A stretch of DNA of 64,000 nt from Acidobacteriota bacterium. Lineage in GTDB: Bacteria; Acidobacteriota; Terriglobia; Terriglobales; Acidobacteriaceae. The position numbers were made by a program, and so were the translations under genes. Where the stretch lies: positions 171,502-235,501 of the forward strand of contig JAJXWA010000002.1 in the NCBI GenBank assembly GCA_021781795.1. Reading direction: 5' to 3'. The notes below the pieces were generated by a model. That model was not told where the DNA came from, did no database searches, and was given only the letters and a program-made list of their open reading frames with translations. Position 1 is the stretch's first letter. Each line of letters opens with the position of its first letter. Shown here piece after piece: positions 36,461-45,271 of the stretch.

Positions 36461-37891
36461 GTGCCCCTCGCAGTCCTTATAGCCCCTCCCAGTTGGTATC
36501 TGCTGGTCTGCGCCGCAGCAGCGGTTGTCGCTCTCGTGGCGCTCATCGCGCGGCTTCGCCTGCATCCCGCCTTGGGCCTTGCAGTTTCGGCGCTGGGTCT
36601 GGGCATCGCCGCGCGCATGCCGCTCGCGCAGGTGCCGGCCTCCTTCGCCAGCGGAGTTGGGAGCCTGATGGGGCATATCGCCATCATCCTTGGCCTCGGC
36701 GCCATCCTCGGCCAATTGCTCGCGGCATCGGGCGGCGCTGCCGCCCTCGGCAAAGCCCTAGTCGAAGGCTGCGGCGAGCGCGGTCTTCCATGGGCCCTCC
36801 TGGGTCTCGGTCTCCTCGTAGGCCTGCCGGTCTTCTTTGAAGTTGGCCTCGTGCTCATGATGCCCATCGTCGCCGCGGCCGCTCGCCGCAGCGGCAAGAC
36901 GCCCATCCTCGTGGGCATTCCGCTCCTCGCCGGACTTTCCATCGTGCACGGCACGCTCCCGCCCCATCCCGCCGCCATGCTCGCCGTTGTGCAGTACCAC
37001 GCGGATATGGGCCGCACCATCCTGCTCGGTCTGCTCGTTGCTCTCCCGGCAGGCGTGATGGCAGGACCGGTTCTGGGCTGGCTTCTTGCGCGTTTCTGGC
37101 CCGGCAAAGACCACGCCGCCGGTGCGCCTGCGCTGGAAGAAGCCCCGGCCATTTTTCTGTCCATGCCGGACACGGTTCCGGAATGCGGCAGCGCGGACGA
37201 ACCGCTTCCCTCACCCGCTGGCCCCATCCGCGCGGCCGCCGCGGTCCTCTTCCCGATCGCGCTGATCTTCCTTGGCAGTTGGGCCGACGCGCTTACGGCG
37301 TCCGGCTCACTCTTGAACCAAATACTGCACTTCATCGGCAGTCCCGACGTGGCGTTGCTGCTGGCCGTTCTGGCCGCGCTGGCCACGCTCGGTCCCCATG
37401 TGCAGACCCATCGCCATCACGGCCCCGAGTTGTTGCGCCGCCTCACTTCAGAATCCTTCGAGCCCATCGCCAATGTACTCATCATTCTCGCCGCCGCCGG
37501 CGGCCTCAGCGGCATCCTCCGCGACTCCGGCGCTGCCCAGGCAACCGTCTCGCTCGCTCTCGGCGCGCACATGCCGCCGCTGGTTCTGGCCTGGCTGCTG
37601 GCCGCGGTCGTTCGCGTCTCCATGGGCTCAGCCACGGTCGCCATGGCAGTCGCCTCAGGCATCCTCGCGCCCATGGCTCCGCATATCGGCGTCCGCCCCG
37701 AGTTGCTCGTCCTCGCCACTGGCACCGGCTCGCTGGTCTTCTCGCAGGTCAACGATCCCGGCTTCTGGATGATTCAGTCCTTCTTCAACCTTGAAATGAA
37801 GGAGACCTTCGCCACCTGGACCATTCTCGAAAGCGTCCTCTCCGTGGTCGGCTTCGCCGGCACGCTTGTGCTCTCGGCCTTTGTGCGATAA
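36461..37891 (+). CDS. GntP-family gluconate:H+ symporter-like permease
   Basis: Inner-membrane organic-acid/gluconate permease. The 476-residue protein has about 12 hydrophobic segments, FFEVGLVLMMPIV, GIPLLAGLSIVHGTLPPHPAA (a GntP hallmark), RVSMGSATVAMA, and TGTGSLVFSQVNDPGFWM near the C-terminus. Substrate could be gluconate or a related hydroxy-acid. The GTG start has no ribosome site. AATAAT (36449-36454) lies six bases before it, so the transcript may be leaderless. No sugar-acid kinase or dehydrogenase is adjacent. Confidence 0.88.
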   Translation: MPLAVLIAPPSWYLLVCAAAAVVALVALIARLRLHPALGLAVSALGLGIAARMPLAQVPASFASGVGSLMGHIAIILGLGAILGQLLAASGGAAALGKALVEGCGERGLPWALLGLGLLVGLPVFFEVGLVLMMPIVAAAARRSGKTPILVGIPLLAGLSIVHGTLPPHPAAMLAVVQYHADMGRTILLGLLVALPAGVMAGPVLGWLLARFWPGKDHAAGAPALEEAPAIFLSMPDTVPECGSADEPLPSPAGPIRAAAAVLFPIALIFLGSWADALTASGSLLNQILHFIGSPDVALLLAVLAALATLGPHVQTHRHHGPELLRRLTSESFEPIANVLIILAAAGGLSGILRDSGAAQATVSLALGAHMPPLVLAWLLAAVVRVSMGSATVAMAVASGILAPMAPHIGVRPELLVLATGTGSLVFSQVNDPGFWMIQSFFNLEMKETFATWTILESVLSVVGFAGTLVLSAFVR

Positions 37892-37955
37892 GCGCGCCAT
37901 TCGCTCGCACAATTTTTTGCTTGCGCTCAGAACGCGCCTCTGAGAGCTTCTTTCC

Positions 37956-39971
37956 ATGCCCGCTTTCAATCTGCGTACACCCTTCTGCTTTGCCGCGCTC
38001 TTCGCGCTCCCGCTTTTTGCGCTGGCTCAATCTGGCGTCGCCGATTCTGCCAAGCCGCTCTACCCGGAGTACCCCAGCGAAACGCCCGCGCACCTCGCGC
38101 CCAGCACCGGCACCTTCGACTACGCCCGCCGTGACGTGATGATTCCCATGCGCGATGGTGTTCACCTGCATGCGGTGATTCTCGTGCCCAAAGGAGCCTC
38201 GCACGCGCCCATCCTGCTTACGCGGACGCCCTACAGCGCCGACCAGCTCACCAGCCACGCCGCCAGCTCCCACCTCGGACCAGTCCTCTACGGCTACGAC
38301 AACGCGACGGACGTGATCGTCGAGGGTGGCTACATCCGCGTGGTCGAAGACATCCGCGGCAAGTACGGCTCCGAGGGCGATTACGTGATGAACCGCCCCA
38401 TCCACGGGCCGCAGAATCCCACTCCCGTCGATGAATCCACCGACACTTACGACACCATCGACTGGCTCGTCAAAAACATCCCCGAGACCAACGGCAAGGT
38501 CGGTATCCTCGGCATCTCCTACGATGGCTTCCTGCCTTTAATGGCGCTCGTGCATCCGCACCCCGCTCTCAGGGTCTCCGTGCCCATGAACCCCATGGTC
38601 GATGGCTGGATGGGCGACGACTGGTTCCACAACGGCGCCTTCCGCCAGCAGAACCTGCCCTACATCTACGAGCAGGCCGGCACGCGCGACAACGACCCGC
38701 GGGCCAGATGGTGGACCTCGAGCTTCGACGACTATGACCTCTACATGCGCGCAGGCTCCGCGGGTGAACTGGGCCGCCAGCACGGCGTGGAGCAGATCGG
38801 CTTCTGGAACAAGCTTCTCGCCCACCCTGCATATGACCCTTTCTGGAGCGACCAGGCCGTGGACAAAGTTCTCGCTTCCTACTACGCTCACAACCCCATG
38901 TCCGTCCCCATTCTGCTCGTCCACAGCCTCTGGGACCAGGAAGACATCTATGGTGCGCTCGCAGTGTATCGAGCCATCAAGCCGCTTGATAAGAACAAGG
39001 ACAAGGTTTTCCTCGTCCTCGGCCCCTGGCATCATGGGCAGGAGATTGAAGACGCCGCCTCGCTCGGAGCGATCCGCTTTGGTTCCGACACCGGCACGTG
39101 GTTCCGCCAGAATGTGCTGCGCCCATACCTCGACCACTATCTGAAGGACGACGCACCCTCCGACTCACAGGTCGCACCTGTTACGGCCTTTGAAACCGGC
39201 GTCAACCGCTGGCAGAAGCTGGACGCCTGGCCAGTCGCACCTGCCCTGAAGTCCCTCTACCTTCAAGCAGGATTCAAGCTCAGCTTCGCTGCGCCCACAG
39301 ATTCAAGGTCAGCGACAGGCTCGACACAAGCGAACGCAACTCAGCCCGAAGGATTCGACGAGTACATCTCGGACCCGGCGAAACCCGTGCCCTTCCGCGC
39401 GCGCCCCTCGCAGCCAGTCGGCTATGATCTGCCGCTGACATGGCCGCAGTGGCTCGTCGATGACCAGCGCGAGGCCTCCGGCCGCACGGACGTGCTCACC
39501 TATACCTCCGACGTGCTCACTGAGCCGGTGCACATTATGGGCCAGCCCCAAGTCCATCTCGTCGCGTCCACCAGCGGCACCGATTCCGACTGGGTGGTAA
39601 AACTCATCGACGTCTACCCCGATGAGGTCGCGGGGCAGCCGGAGTTGGGAGGCTATCTGCTCGCCATCGGCATGGACATCTTCCGCGGCCGCTATCGGGA
39701 AAGCTTCGCCCATCCCAGCCCCATCGAGCCCAACAAGCCACTGCTTTACCAGTTTGCGCTGCCCCCGGCGAACCACGTCTTTCTTCCCGGTCACCGCATC
39801 ATGGTGCAGGTTCAGTCCAGTTGGTTCCCGCTCTACGACCGCAATCCGCAGACCTTCGTCCCCAACATCTTCTGGGCAAAGCCGGACGACTACAAAAAGG
39901 CAACCCAGCGCATCTACCATGCTCCAGGAGAAGCCAGCGCGATTGAGCTTCCCGTTGCGGCAAACAGGTAA
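37956..39971 (+). CDS. Alpha-amino-acid ester hydrolase (CocE/NonD family), exported
   Basis: Serine alpha/beta-hydrolase of the family that hydrolyses or transfers alpha-amino acyl esters, including amino-beta-lactams such as ampicillin and cephalexin side chains. The 671-residue protein has a signal peptide (ending ALAQ), the nucleophile elbow GISYDGF (S188), the acid Asp in LWDQED (D327) and the His in GPWHHG (H360). The carboxylate cluster that binds the substrate alpha-amino group in characterised members is intact: second Asp of MGDDW (D222) and Glu/Asp of DQED (E329, D330). The C-terminal jellyroll ends with VQIQSSW-like VQVQSSWFPLYDRNPQ and FVPNIF. Residues across the whole length match this subgroup rather than generic cocaine esterases or X-Pro peptidases. 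Confidence 0.92.
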   Translation: MPAFNLRTPFCFAALFALPLFALAQSGVADSAKPLYPEYPSETPAHLAPSTGTFDYARRDVMIPMRDGVHLHAVILVPKGASHAPILLTRTPYSADQLTSHAASSHLGPVLYGYDNATDVIVEGGYIRVVEDIRGKYGSEGDYVMNRPIHGPQNPTPVDESTDTYDTIDWLVKNIPETNGKVGILGISYDGFLPLMALVHPHPALRVSVPMNPMVDGWMGDDWFHNGAFRQQNLPYIYEQAGTRDNDPRARWWTSSFDDYDLYMRAGSAGELGRQHGVEQIGFWNKLLAHPAYDPFWSDQAVDKVLASYYAHNPMSVPILLVHSLWDQEDIYGALAVYRAIKPLDKNKDKVFLVLGPWHHGQEIEDAASLGAIRFGSDTGTWFRQNVLRPYLDHYLKDDAPSDSQVAPVTAFETGVNRWQKLDAWPVAPALKSLYLQAGFKLSFAAPTDSRSATGSTQANATQPEGFDEYISDPAKPVPFRARPSQPVGYDLPLTWPQWLVDDQREASGRTDVLTYTSDVLTEPVHIMGQPQVHLVASTSGTDSDWVVKLIDVYPDEVAGQPELGGYLLAIGMDIFRGRYRESFAHPSPIEPNKPLLYQFALPPANHVFLPGHRIMVQVQSSWFPLYDRNPQTFVPNIFWAKPDDYKKATQRIYHAPGEASAIELPVAANR

Positions 39972-39998
39972 GAGGAAAATTCGCAGTGGGCGGCAGGC

Positions 39999-40121
39999 TT
40001 ACTCCGCCAGCACCGCCCGCTGCGCCGCAAAAATCCCCTTCAGCCCCGCTTCGGCCAGATCGATCAGCGCATTCAGTTGCGCGCGAGTAGCTGCCTTTCT
40101 CCGCCGTCGCCTGCGTCTTGC
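39999..40121 (-). pseudogene. Duplicated 3' fragment of rph (degenerate)
   Basis: About 122 bases match the 3' end of rph (41643-41765) in the same orientation at high identity, with scattered substitutions and a 2-bp deletion that shifts the frame. The fragment still encodes [26 protein letters not shown] before a TAA. The two copies flank the SBBP lipoprotein gene as direct repeats, so the lipoprotein gene appears to have entered beside, or been duplicated with, the end of rph. Confidence 0.85.
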
Positions 40122-40186
40122 GTCTTCCGCAACCGCACCGCGTTCGGTACCGCACAGATTCTCGCCGAGAACGGAAAGAAACGCCG

Positions 40187-41536
40187 TCATGGCCCGAACT
40201 TCGCAAGAAAAAGGTTGGTGTACTGGTTGGGATTGCTAAAACCCGGAAACTGCCCCCGCGTCATGCCTCCTATGTAAACGCCCTGGTTACCCAAGCTCAA
40301 ATAGAAAGGCGCGAATAAGCTTTCAATAAGAGGAGGACCGTCGAGACCGGTTCCGAACTGTTGTGCCCAGAGGGGGTTTCCGCTGGAATCGATCTTTGCC
40401 AGAAAGATGTCCTGCCCATGGGTCACGCCTGAAGCGAAGGCGCTGTTCGTCATGCCCGCCACGTAGATATTGTCATTCGGGTCTACGATCAAGGGTCCGG
40501 GAATATCCCCTACGTCCCCGCCGAATTGAAAATGCCAGAGCGTGGAACCTGTCGCAGCGTCCATCTGCATGACCTCAATTTGCGTAATCGGGAGCCCGCT
40601 GTTGTTCAGGACATTTCCTCCCGAAACGTCAAGCTTGCCTCCGGAGATCGCCTGAATGCCGGATGGATAAAAGATTGGGAAAGTGGTGCCACCGCCAAAT
40701 TGCTGCAGCCATACGGTCGCGCCCGTGCCGCCATCGAGTTTAAGGACAAACGGTTGTGCGTATGCGCTAGTTTGAGCTCCATCTCCAGGAAATGCGTCGC
40801 TTGTGGTCCCAACCACATAAATGTCGCCGTTGGCATCCGTGCTCATGCCGTTCAACAGATCACTCGCATCGTTCCCATAAATTTTTTCCCACAGCGCATT
40901 TCCAGAGGAATCGACTTTCTGGACGAAAAGATCCTGTCCGCCGGCGCTATCGTAAATCTCTCCAGCGAAGACTAGGTTGCCGCTGCTGTCGGTGCACAGA
41001 ACCGCAGGCGATACGCTCTGCGAGGAAGGATACTGTTTGACCCACAGCAGATTGCCGGATGTATCGTACTCGGCGACGAAAGCTTCGTCGATGCCGTTCG
41101 GGTTCGAGGCACCTGGATACGCTCCCGTAGTGTCGCCCACCACAAAGGTTCCCGATGCATTCACAACAAGTCCGTCGAATGCATCTACGGAGCCAGATGA
41201 AAGTTCCTTCGCCCAGATCTGGTTTCCGCTGGCATCCAGCTTATAGAGCGTTCCCTTCGTGATAGCGGACGAAGAGTAGCCGGGAAAATTGCCGAAAGTG
41301 GATCCGGCGAGCAGGAGATTACCGCTGCTGTCCGCTTGGAGACCGCTGATTGTATCTCCCGGAATCGTGTTGTTGGCGCCTGTGTTCGAGTTGGTTCCAA
41401 ATTCATGGACAAATTGGAGCGTATTTACCGCAGAGAACGGATAGGTTGGGGGTGGCTGTTTGTTTCCTGAGGTCCCTGGAGAGACACCGCATCCGGTAAA
41501 TAAGATTCCGGACGCCAGGATCACAAAACCGCGCAT
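40187..41536 (-). CDS. SBBP-repeat beta-propeller lipoprotein
   Basis: The 449-residue product has a lipoprotein-type signal (MRGFVILASGILFTGC, Cys at 16) and then repeats of about 50-60 residues built on DSSGN-x-aliphatic and GxDxFVxKxD-like patterns (for example LQADSSGNLLLAG, AFVAEYDTSGNLLWVKQ, LFVQKVDSSGNALWEK, IFLAKIDSSGNPLWAQ). These are SBBP (seven-bladed beta-propeller) repeats found in cell-surface proteins of acidobacteria and related groups. Function is unknown; adhesion or binding is usual for the fold. AGGAGGAATGCA precedes the ATG. It lies between rph and a degenerate copy of the rph 3' end. Confidence 0.88.
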   Translation of the reverse strand: MRGFVILASGILFTGCGVSPGTSGNKQPPPTYPFSAVNTLQFVHEFGTNSNTGANNTIPGDTISGLQADSSGNLLLAGSTFGNFPGYSSSAITKGTLYKLDASGNQIWAKELSSGSVDAFDGLVVNASGTFVVGDTTGAYPGASNPNGIDEAFVAEYDTSGNLLWVKQYPSSQSVSPAVLCTDSSGNLVFAGEIYDSAGGQDLFVQKVDSSGNALWEKIYGNDASDLLNGMSTDANGDIYVVGTTSDAFPGDGAQTSAYAQPFVLKLDGGTGATVWLQQFGGGTTFPIFYPSGIQAISGGKLDVSGGNVLNNSGLPITQIEVMQMDAATGSTLWHFQFGGDVGDIPGPLIVDPNDNIYVAGMTNSAFASGVTHGQDIFLAKIDSSGNPLWAQQFGTGLDGPPLIESLFAPFYLSLGNQGVYIGGMTRGQFPGFSNPNQYTNLFLAKFGP

Positions 41537-41642
41537 TGCATTCCTCCTACTGCGGGCGCCGGCCATCCGCATCCGTCGACGCGCCCTTTCCCTCAACAGC
41601 ATATCGGTACCTTGTCGGGCCCTCCGCGCGCGAGGGGCCGTG

Positions 41643-42386
41643 TCACTCCCCCAGCACCGCCCGCTGCGCCGCAAAAATCTCCTTCAGCCCCGCTTCGGCC
41701 AGATCGATCAGTGCATTCAACTGCGCCCGGGAATAGCTTCCCTTCTCAGCCGTCGCCTGCGTCTCAACAAGGCCCCCATCGGCAGTCATGACCACGTTCA
41801 TATCCACCTCAGCCTGCGAGTCCTCTTCGTAACACAGGTCGAGCAACGCCACGCCCCCCACAATCCCCACAGAGGTCGCCGCCACGAGTTGCTTCAGCGG
41901 AGAGGCTTTCAACGTCCCCGCCTTAACCAATGCCTTCAGCGCCAGCCCCAGTGCCACCGCCGCTCCCGTAATCGCAGCCGTGCGCGTGCCGCCATCGGCC
42001 TGAATCACATCGCAGTCCAGAATGACCGTTCGTTCGCCCAGCGCCTGCATGTCCACCACCGAGCGCAGACTACGGCCAATCAGACGCTGAATCTCGTGCG
42101 TCCGCCCGCCAATCCGGCCTTTCTCGCTCTCGCGTGGGGTCCGCGTCACCGTCGAACGCGGCAGCATCGCATACTCCGCCGTCACCCAGCCCCTGCCGCT
42201 GTTGCGCCGCCAGCCCGGTACGCCTTGCTCAATCGTCGCGTTGGTCAGCACGCGCGTATTGCCCAGGGTCACCAGCACGGACCCCTCCGCCGTCTGGACA
42301 AAATCAGGGGTTAGAGTTAATTCTCGCAACCGGTCCGCCGGTCGTCCGCCCGGCCTGAAAACTTCCGCATGTCCTCTCGTCTGCAT
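41643..42386 (-). CDS. rph: Ribonuclease PH
   Basis: Phosphorolytic 3'-5' exoribonuclease that trims tRNA 3' extensions. The 247-residue protein has [15 protein letters not shown] near the start, [14 protein letters not shown], the [21 protein letters not shown]-binding stretch, and the phosphate/metal region [19 protein letters not shown]. The ATG at 42384-42386 gives the family-typical [15 protein letters not shown] start; 95 more in-frame codons upstream are not family-like. The last 40 codons are duplicated about 1.6 kb away at 39999-40121. Confidence 0.96.
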   Translation of the reverse strand: MQTRGHAEVFRPGGRPADRLRELTLTPDFVQTAEGSVLVTLGNTRVLTNATIEQGVPGWRRNSGRGWVTAEYAMLPRSTVTRTPRESEKGRIGGRTHEIQRLIGRSLRSVVDMQALGERTVILDCDVIQADGGTRTAAITGAAVALGLALKALVKAGTLKASPLKQLVAATSVGIVGGVALLDLCYEEDSQAEVDMNVVMTADGGLVETQATAEKGSYSRAQLNALIDLAEAGLKEIFAAQRAVLGE

Positions 42387-42731
42387 ACTCGAATTGTAGG
42401 TCAATCCAATCATTCGGTTGCGGTTGGGGCTCAGACCATCCGTTCCATCCCAGGAATCGGTCCCAGACAAGCCCACACCGGGAATCGCACGTAACTCACT
42501 GCTATTCAATGACTTTTGCGCCTGGATCAATGCATTGTTTCCCAATTTAGGACTCCCAACCCCTCCTCCAGAGTCCGCCTTGGAACCAGACTTTCCAATT
42601 AAGCCTTTTTGAATCTGAGGTTTCTGCAAGCTGTTCAACTTTGGCACACCGCGTGTATTGGTACATGGCAAGTCCCGGATTCGGAATCCAGACCCGATTC
42701 ACCGAAACAGCGAGAGCAGAAAGAGGACACC
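42387..42731. other. Divergent intergenic region between rph and the sensor kinase gene
   Basis: This gap of about 345 bases contains no supported gene. It must hold the rph promoter on the minus strand and the kinase promoter on the plus strand. A sigma-54-like element lies at 42642-42656; nothing else clear is seen. Confidence 0.5.
42642..42656 (+). promoter_or_regulatory. Candidate sigma-54 promoter for the kinase/NtrC-type operon
   Basis: TGGCAC-ACCGC-GTGT matches the -24 element TGGCAC exactly and the -12 element TTGC in two of four positions at the correct spacing. The predicted start would be near 42667, 65 bases before the kinase ATG. A sigma-54-dependent activator is encoded in the same operon, which raises plausibility, but the -12 match is poor. 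Confidence 0.35.
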
Positions 42732-43646
42732 ATGCAGTTCACCGAACCTACGCTTCAGGCGCTCGAAGCCAAGCCGATGCTTTTCTCTGTCCCGTCGTCG
42801 GCCGATACAAGCGCGACGAACAGCCAGGCGCGAAGCAGCTTCGCCGCGCTCGCGCACGATGTGCGCAACATGCTTTCGGCGCTGGACCTTTACTGTGAGC
42901 TCGTGAGTGAGCCGGGCGTTCTCTCACCCGAATACCAGCACTATGGCAGCGAGCTGAAAATGGTTGTGGTCTCCAGCCGCCGCCTTGTCGAGAGGATGAA
43001 CATCCTCGGTCTTGATTCCCTTCCTGCAGAACAGGAAGCGGCGCTGCCGGCAAATGAAAAGGCGCGTCCTGCAGTTCTGGAGTCCTTGCTTCCGAGTAGT
43101 CTGGCTCACACCCATGCCAACTGGTGCGAGCTGCCCGAGGTGCTGATCGACGATATCGCCGCCGAGTTGCGCTCCTGCGAGAACCTTCTGATCGCGCTGG
43201 CGGGTTCCTCCTCGATCACCGTCTCCTTCGACATCCGCGAGTGCTCCCTGCCCGTGCAGATGACCGGAGAGGCCCTCATCCGGATCCTCGTCAATCTCGT
43301 CCGCAACGCGAGCGAGGCGATGACCTCAAACGGTCGCATTCGCATCGGCCTGCGCGAGCTTCCTACCGAGACCGGCACGAGCCGCTGGCTTGCGCTGACG
43401 GTCGAGGACAACGGCCCCGGCATTCCGCGCGACGCGCTCGATCTTATCTTCGAGCCGGGGTACACCACCCGCGGCGTCGGCCATGAGGGCAGTACGCCCG
43501 GCCCCTGGCAAGCCACCCATCGCGGCCTCGGTCTTTCCATTGTCCGCTCTATCGTCGAAGGCGCGGGCGGCTGCATCAACGCCGCGGCGCGCGACCCATC
43601 GGGCGCCTGCTTTCAGGTTGAACTGCCGGTCCGCAGCTCCTTCTGA
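42732..43646 (+). CDS. Soluble sensor histidine kinase
   Basis: The 304-residue protein has no membrane segment or recognisable sensor domain. The dimerisation helix carries the phospho-acceptor in LAHDVRNMLSALD (H42). The ATPase domain has N-box ILVNLVRNASEAM, G1 VEDNGPGIP, and G2 GLGLSIVRSIVEGAGG. Ribosome site AAGAGG precedes the ATG. It lies 49 bases before an NtrC-type regulator, so they form a two-component unit, possibly reading an internal or partner-delivered signal as NtrB does. The partner receiver, however, lacks its Asp. Confidence 0.9.
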   Translation: MQFTEPTLQALEAKPMLFSVPSSADTSATNSQARSSFAALAHDVRNMLSALDLYCELVSEPGVLSPEYQHYGSELKMVVVSSRRLVERMNILGLDSLPAEQEAALPANEKARPAVLESLLPSSLAHTHANWCELPEVLIDDIAAELRSCENLLIALAGSSSITVSFDIRECSLPVQMTGEALIRILVNLVRNASEAMTSNGRIRIGLRELPTETGTSRWLALTVEDNGPGIPRDALDLIFEPGYTTRGVGHEGSTPGPWQATHRGLGLSIVRSIVEGAGGCINAAARDPSGACFQVELPVRSSF

Positions 43647-43695
43647 TCCTCCCACTCTGTTCTTTACAAAGCCCTTCACCTACGAGGCGACTACA

Positions 43696-45153
43696 ATGCT
43701 TGCAGCAGCTCTCCAAGACAGAGTCATGAATTTCATCCCTCAATCTGCCGCGCCCGCGCCCCGGCTGCATCTGCTGGTCGTCGATACCGATGCTGCGGTG
43801 CGCTCGGCCTGCGGCGAGATTGCCGCCAGCCTTGGCTATGCGGTAGAAAGCACGCCCGACATGGATCAGGCGCGCAGCCTTCTTCTCGGATGCGCTGTCG
43901 ATATTTTGCTCTTGAACCTGCCCTTCGGCAGCTCCCGCGCGCTTGAACTCATCTCCGAGGTCAAGCTTCTTTACCCGCAAATCGCAGTCATAGCCATGAC
44001 TGCCTCCGGCACCGTCAACGCAGCAGTCGAAGCCATGCGATGCGGCGCTTCGGACTACCTCACCAAGCCATTCGCCGTGGATGAGTTGTCCACCGTCCTC
44101 GACCGGGCCGCCACCAGTCTCACCGCCGACATCTCGTCGCGGCAGTTGCGCGAACGGCTGCGGCTCTCCCAGGGCCTGGGCGCCATGATCGGCCGCTCAC
44201 CGGAAATGGAGAAGATCTACCGCATTCTCTCCAAGGTTGCACAGGGCACGCATCCAGTCCTCATCCTCGGCGAGAGCGGCACTGGCAAGGAGCTCGTGGC
44301 CCGCACCATCCATGCCTACGGCCCCTGCGCGCATAAGCCATTTCTCCCGGTGGATTGCAGCTCGCTGGTGCCCACTCTGATGGAAAGCGAGCTCTTCGGC
44401 TACGTGAAGGGAGCCTTCACCGGAGCCAACCGCTCCAAGGATGGATTGCTCGTCTCCGCCGAGGATGGGACGGTATTTCTCGACGAGATTGGCGAGCTCT
44501 CGCTCGACCTTCAGGCTAAACTGCTGCGGGCCCTGCAAGAGAAAGAGGTGCGCCCTGTCGGGGCCACGCATCGCGTGCCTATTCGCGCACGCATCGTTGC
44601 TGCGACCAACCGCGACCTCGCCGCGATGGTTGAAAAGGGTTCCTTCCGCAAGGATCTCTTCTACCGGCTGAACGTCGTCAATCTGCGCCTCCCGTCCCTG
44701 CGCGACCGCCGCGAAGACATTCCTCTGCTGGCCGCGCATTTTCTGGACCGCATCAGCCGCGAGCATGGCTCCAAATACACGCTCAGCGACGAGGCCCTCC
44801 GCACCATGATGCGTCACGAATGGCCGGGCAATGTGCGCGAGCTTGAGAATGCGATCGAACGAGCCTGTGCACTCTCGTCCGGTCCGGTGCTTCATCTTGG
44901 CGATCTGCCCACGCAGCTCCAGCAGGAGGGTCTGGCCGCCCATCGTACCGCGGCATCTACGGCTGACGGCCCTGCGAGCGACGAACCAGCAGTCAAGCCC
45001 CTCGCCGATCTGGAGCGGGCGGCTATCCTCGGCGCCATCCGCGCCCTCCACGGCGACAAACTGCAGGCGGCAAAGCTGCTCGGGATCGGAAAGACGACCC
45101 TCTATCGCAAGCTCAAGGAATATGGCATCGCCGATCCAATGCTGGACGAGTAG
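43696..45153 (+). CDS. NtrC-family sigma-54-dependent activator with a pseudo-receiver
   Basis: Enhancer-binding AAA+ activator of 485 residues. The N-terminal receiver-like domain (24-140) keeps acidic residues D30/D32, T102 and K124, but the phosphoacceptor position reads N74 in DILLLNLPFG instead of Asp. The central domain has Walker A GESGTGKE (192-199), the sigma-54 contact loop GAFTGA (239-244), LDEIGELSLDLQAKLLRALQEKEVRPVG, and an arginine-finger region. The C-terminus is a Fis-type helix-turn-helix (LQAAKLLGIGKTTLYRKLKEYGI). Start ATG 43696 has GAGG eight bases before it. Without the Asp, conventional phosphorylation by the adjacent kinase is not expected. Confidence 0.93.
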   Translation: MLAAALQDRVMNFIPQSAAPAPRLHLLVVDTDAAVRSACGEIAASLGYAVESTPDMDQARSLLLGCAVDILLLNLPFGSSRALELISEVKLLYPQIAVIAMTASGTVNAAVEAMRCGASDYLTKPFAVDELSTVLDRAATSLTADISSRQLRERLRLSQGLGAMIGRSPEMEKIYRILSKVAQGTHPVLILGESGTGKELVARTIHAYGPCAHKPFLPVDCSSLVPTLMESELFGYVKGAFTGANRSKDGLLVSAEDGTVFLDEIGELSLDLQAKLLRALQEKEVRPVGATHRVPIRARIVAATNRDLAAMVEKGSFRKDLFYRLNVVNLRLPSLRDRREDIPLLAAHFLDRISREHGSKYTLSDEALRTMMRHEWPGNVRELENAIERACALSSGPVLHLGDLPTQLQQEGLAAHRTAASTADGPASDEPAVKPLADLERAAILGAIRALHGDKLQAAKLLGIGKTTLYRKLKEYGIADPMLDE

Positions 45154-45271
45154 CGAGCCTTGCGCACGGCGACTTTCCGCTACCGGTGTAACGTTCTGCG
45201 ACTCATACCCTTTCGAGTAAGACTTCTCAACCAAGCAGCCACAGATTAAGAGTCAGACAAGGAGCATTCCC

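Noticed and set aside
42609..42731. N-terminal extension of the sensor kinase
   Set aside because: AAGAGG directly precedes the ATG at 42732 and the extension overlaps the promoter region.
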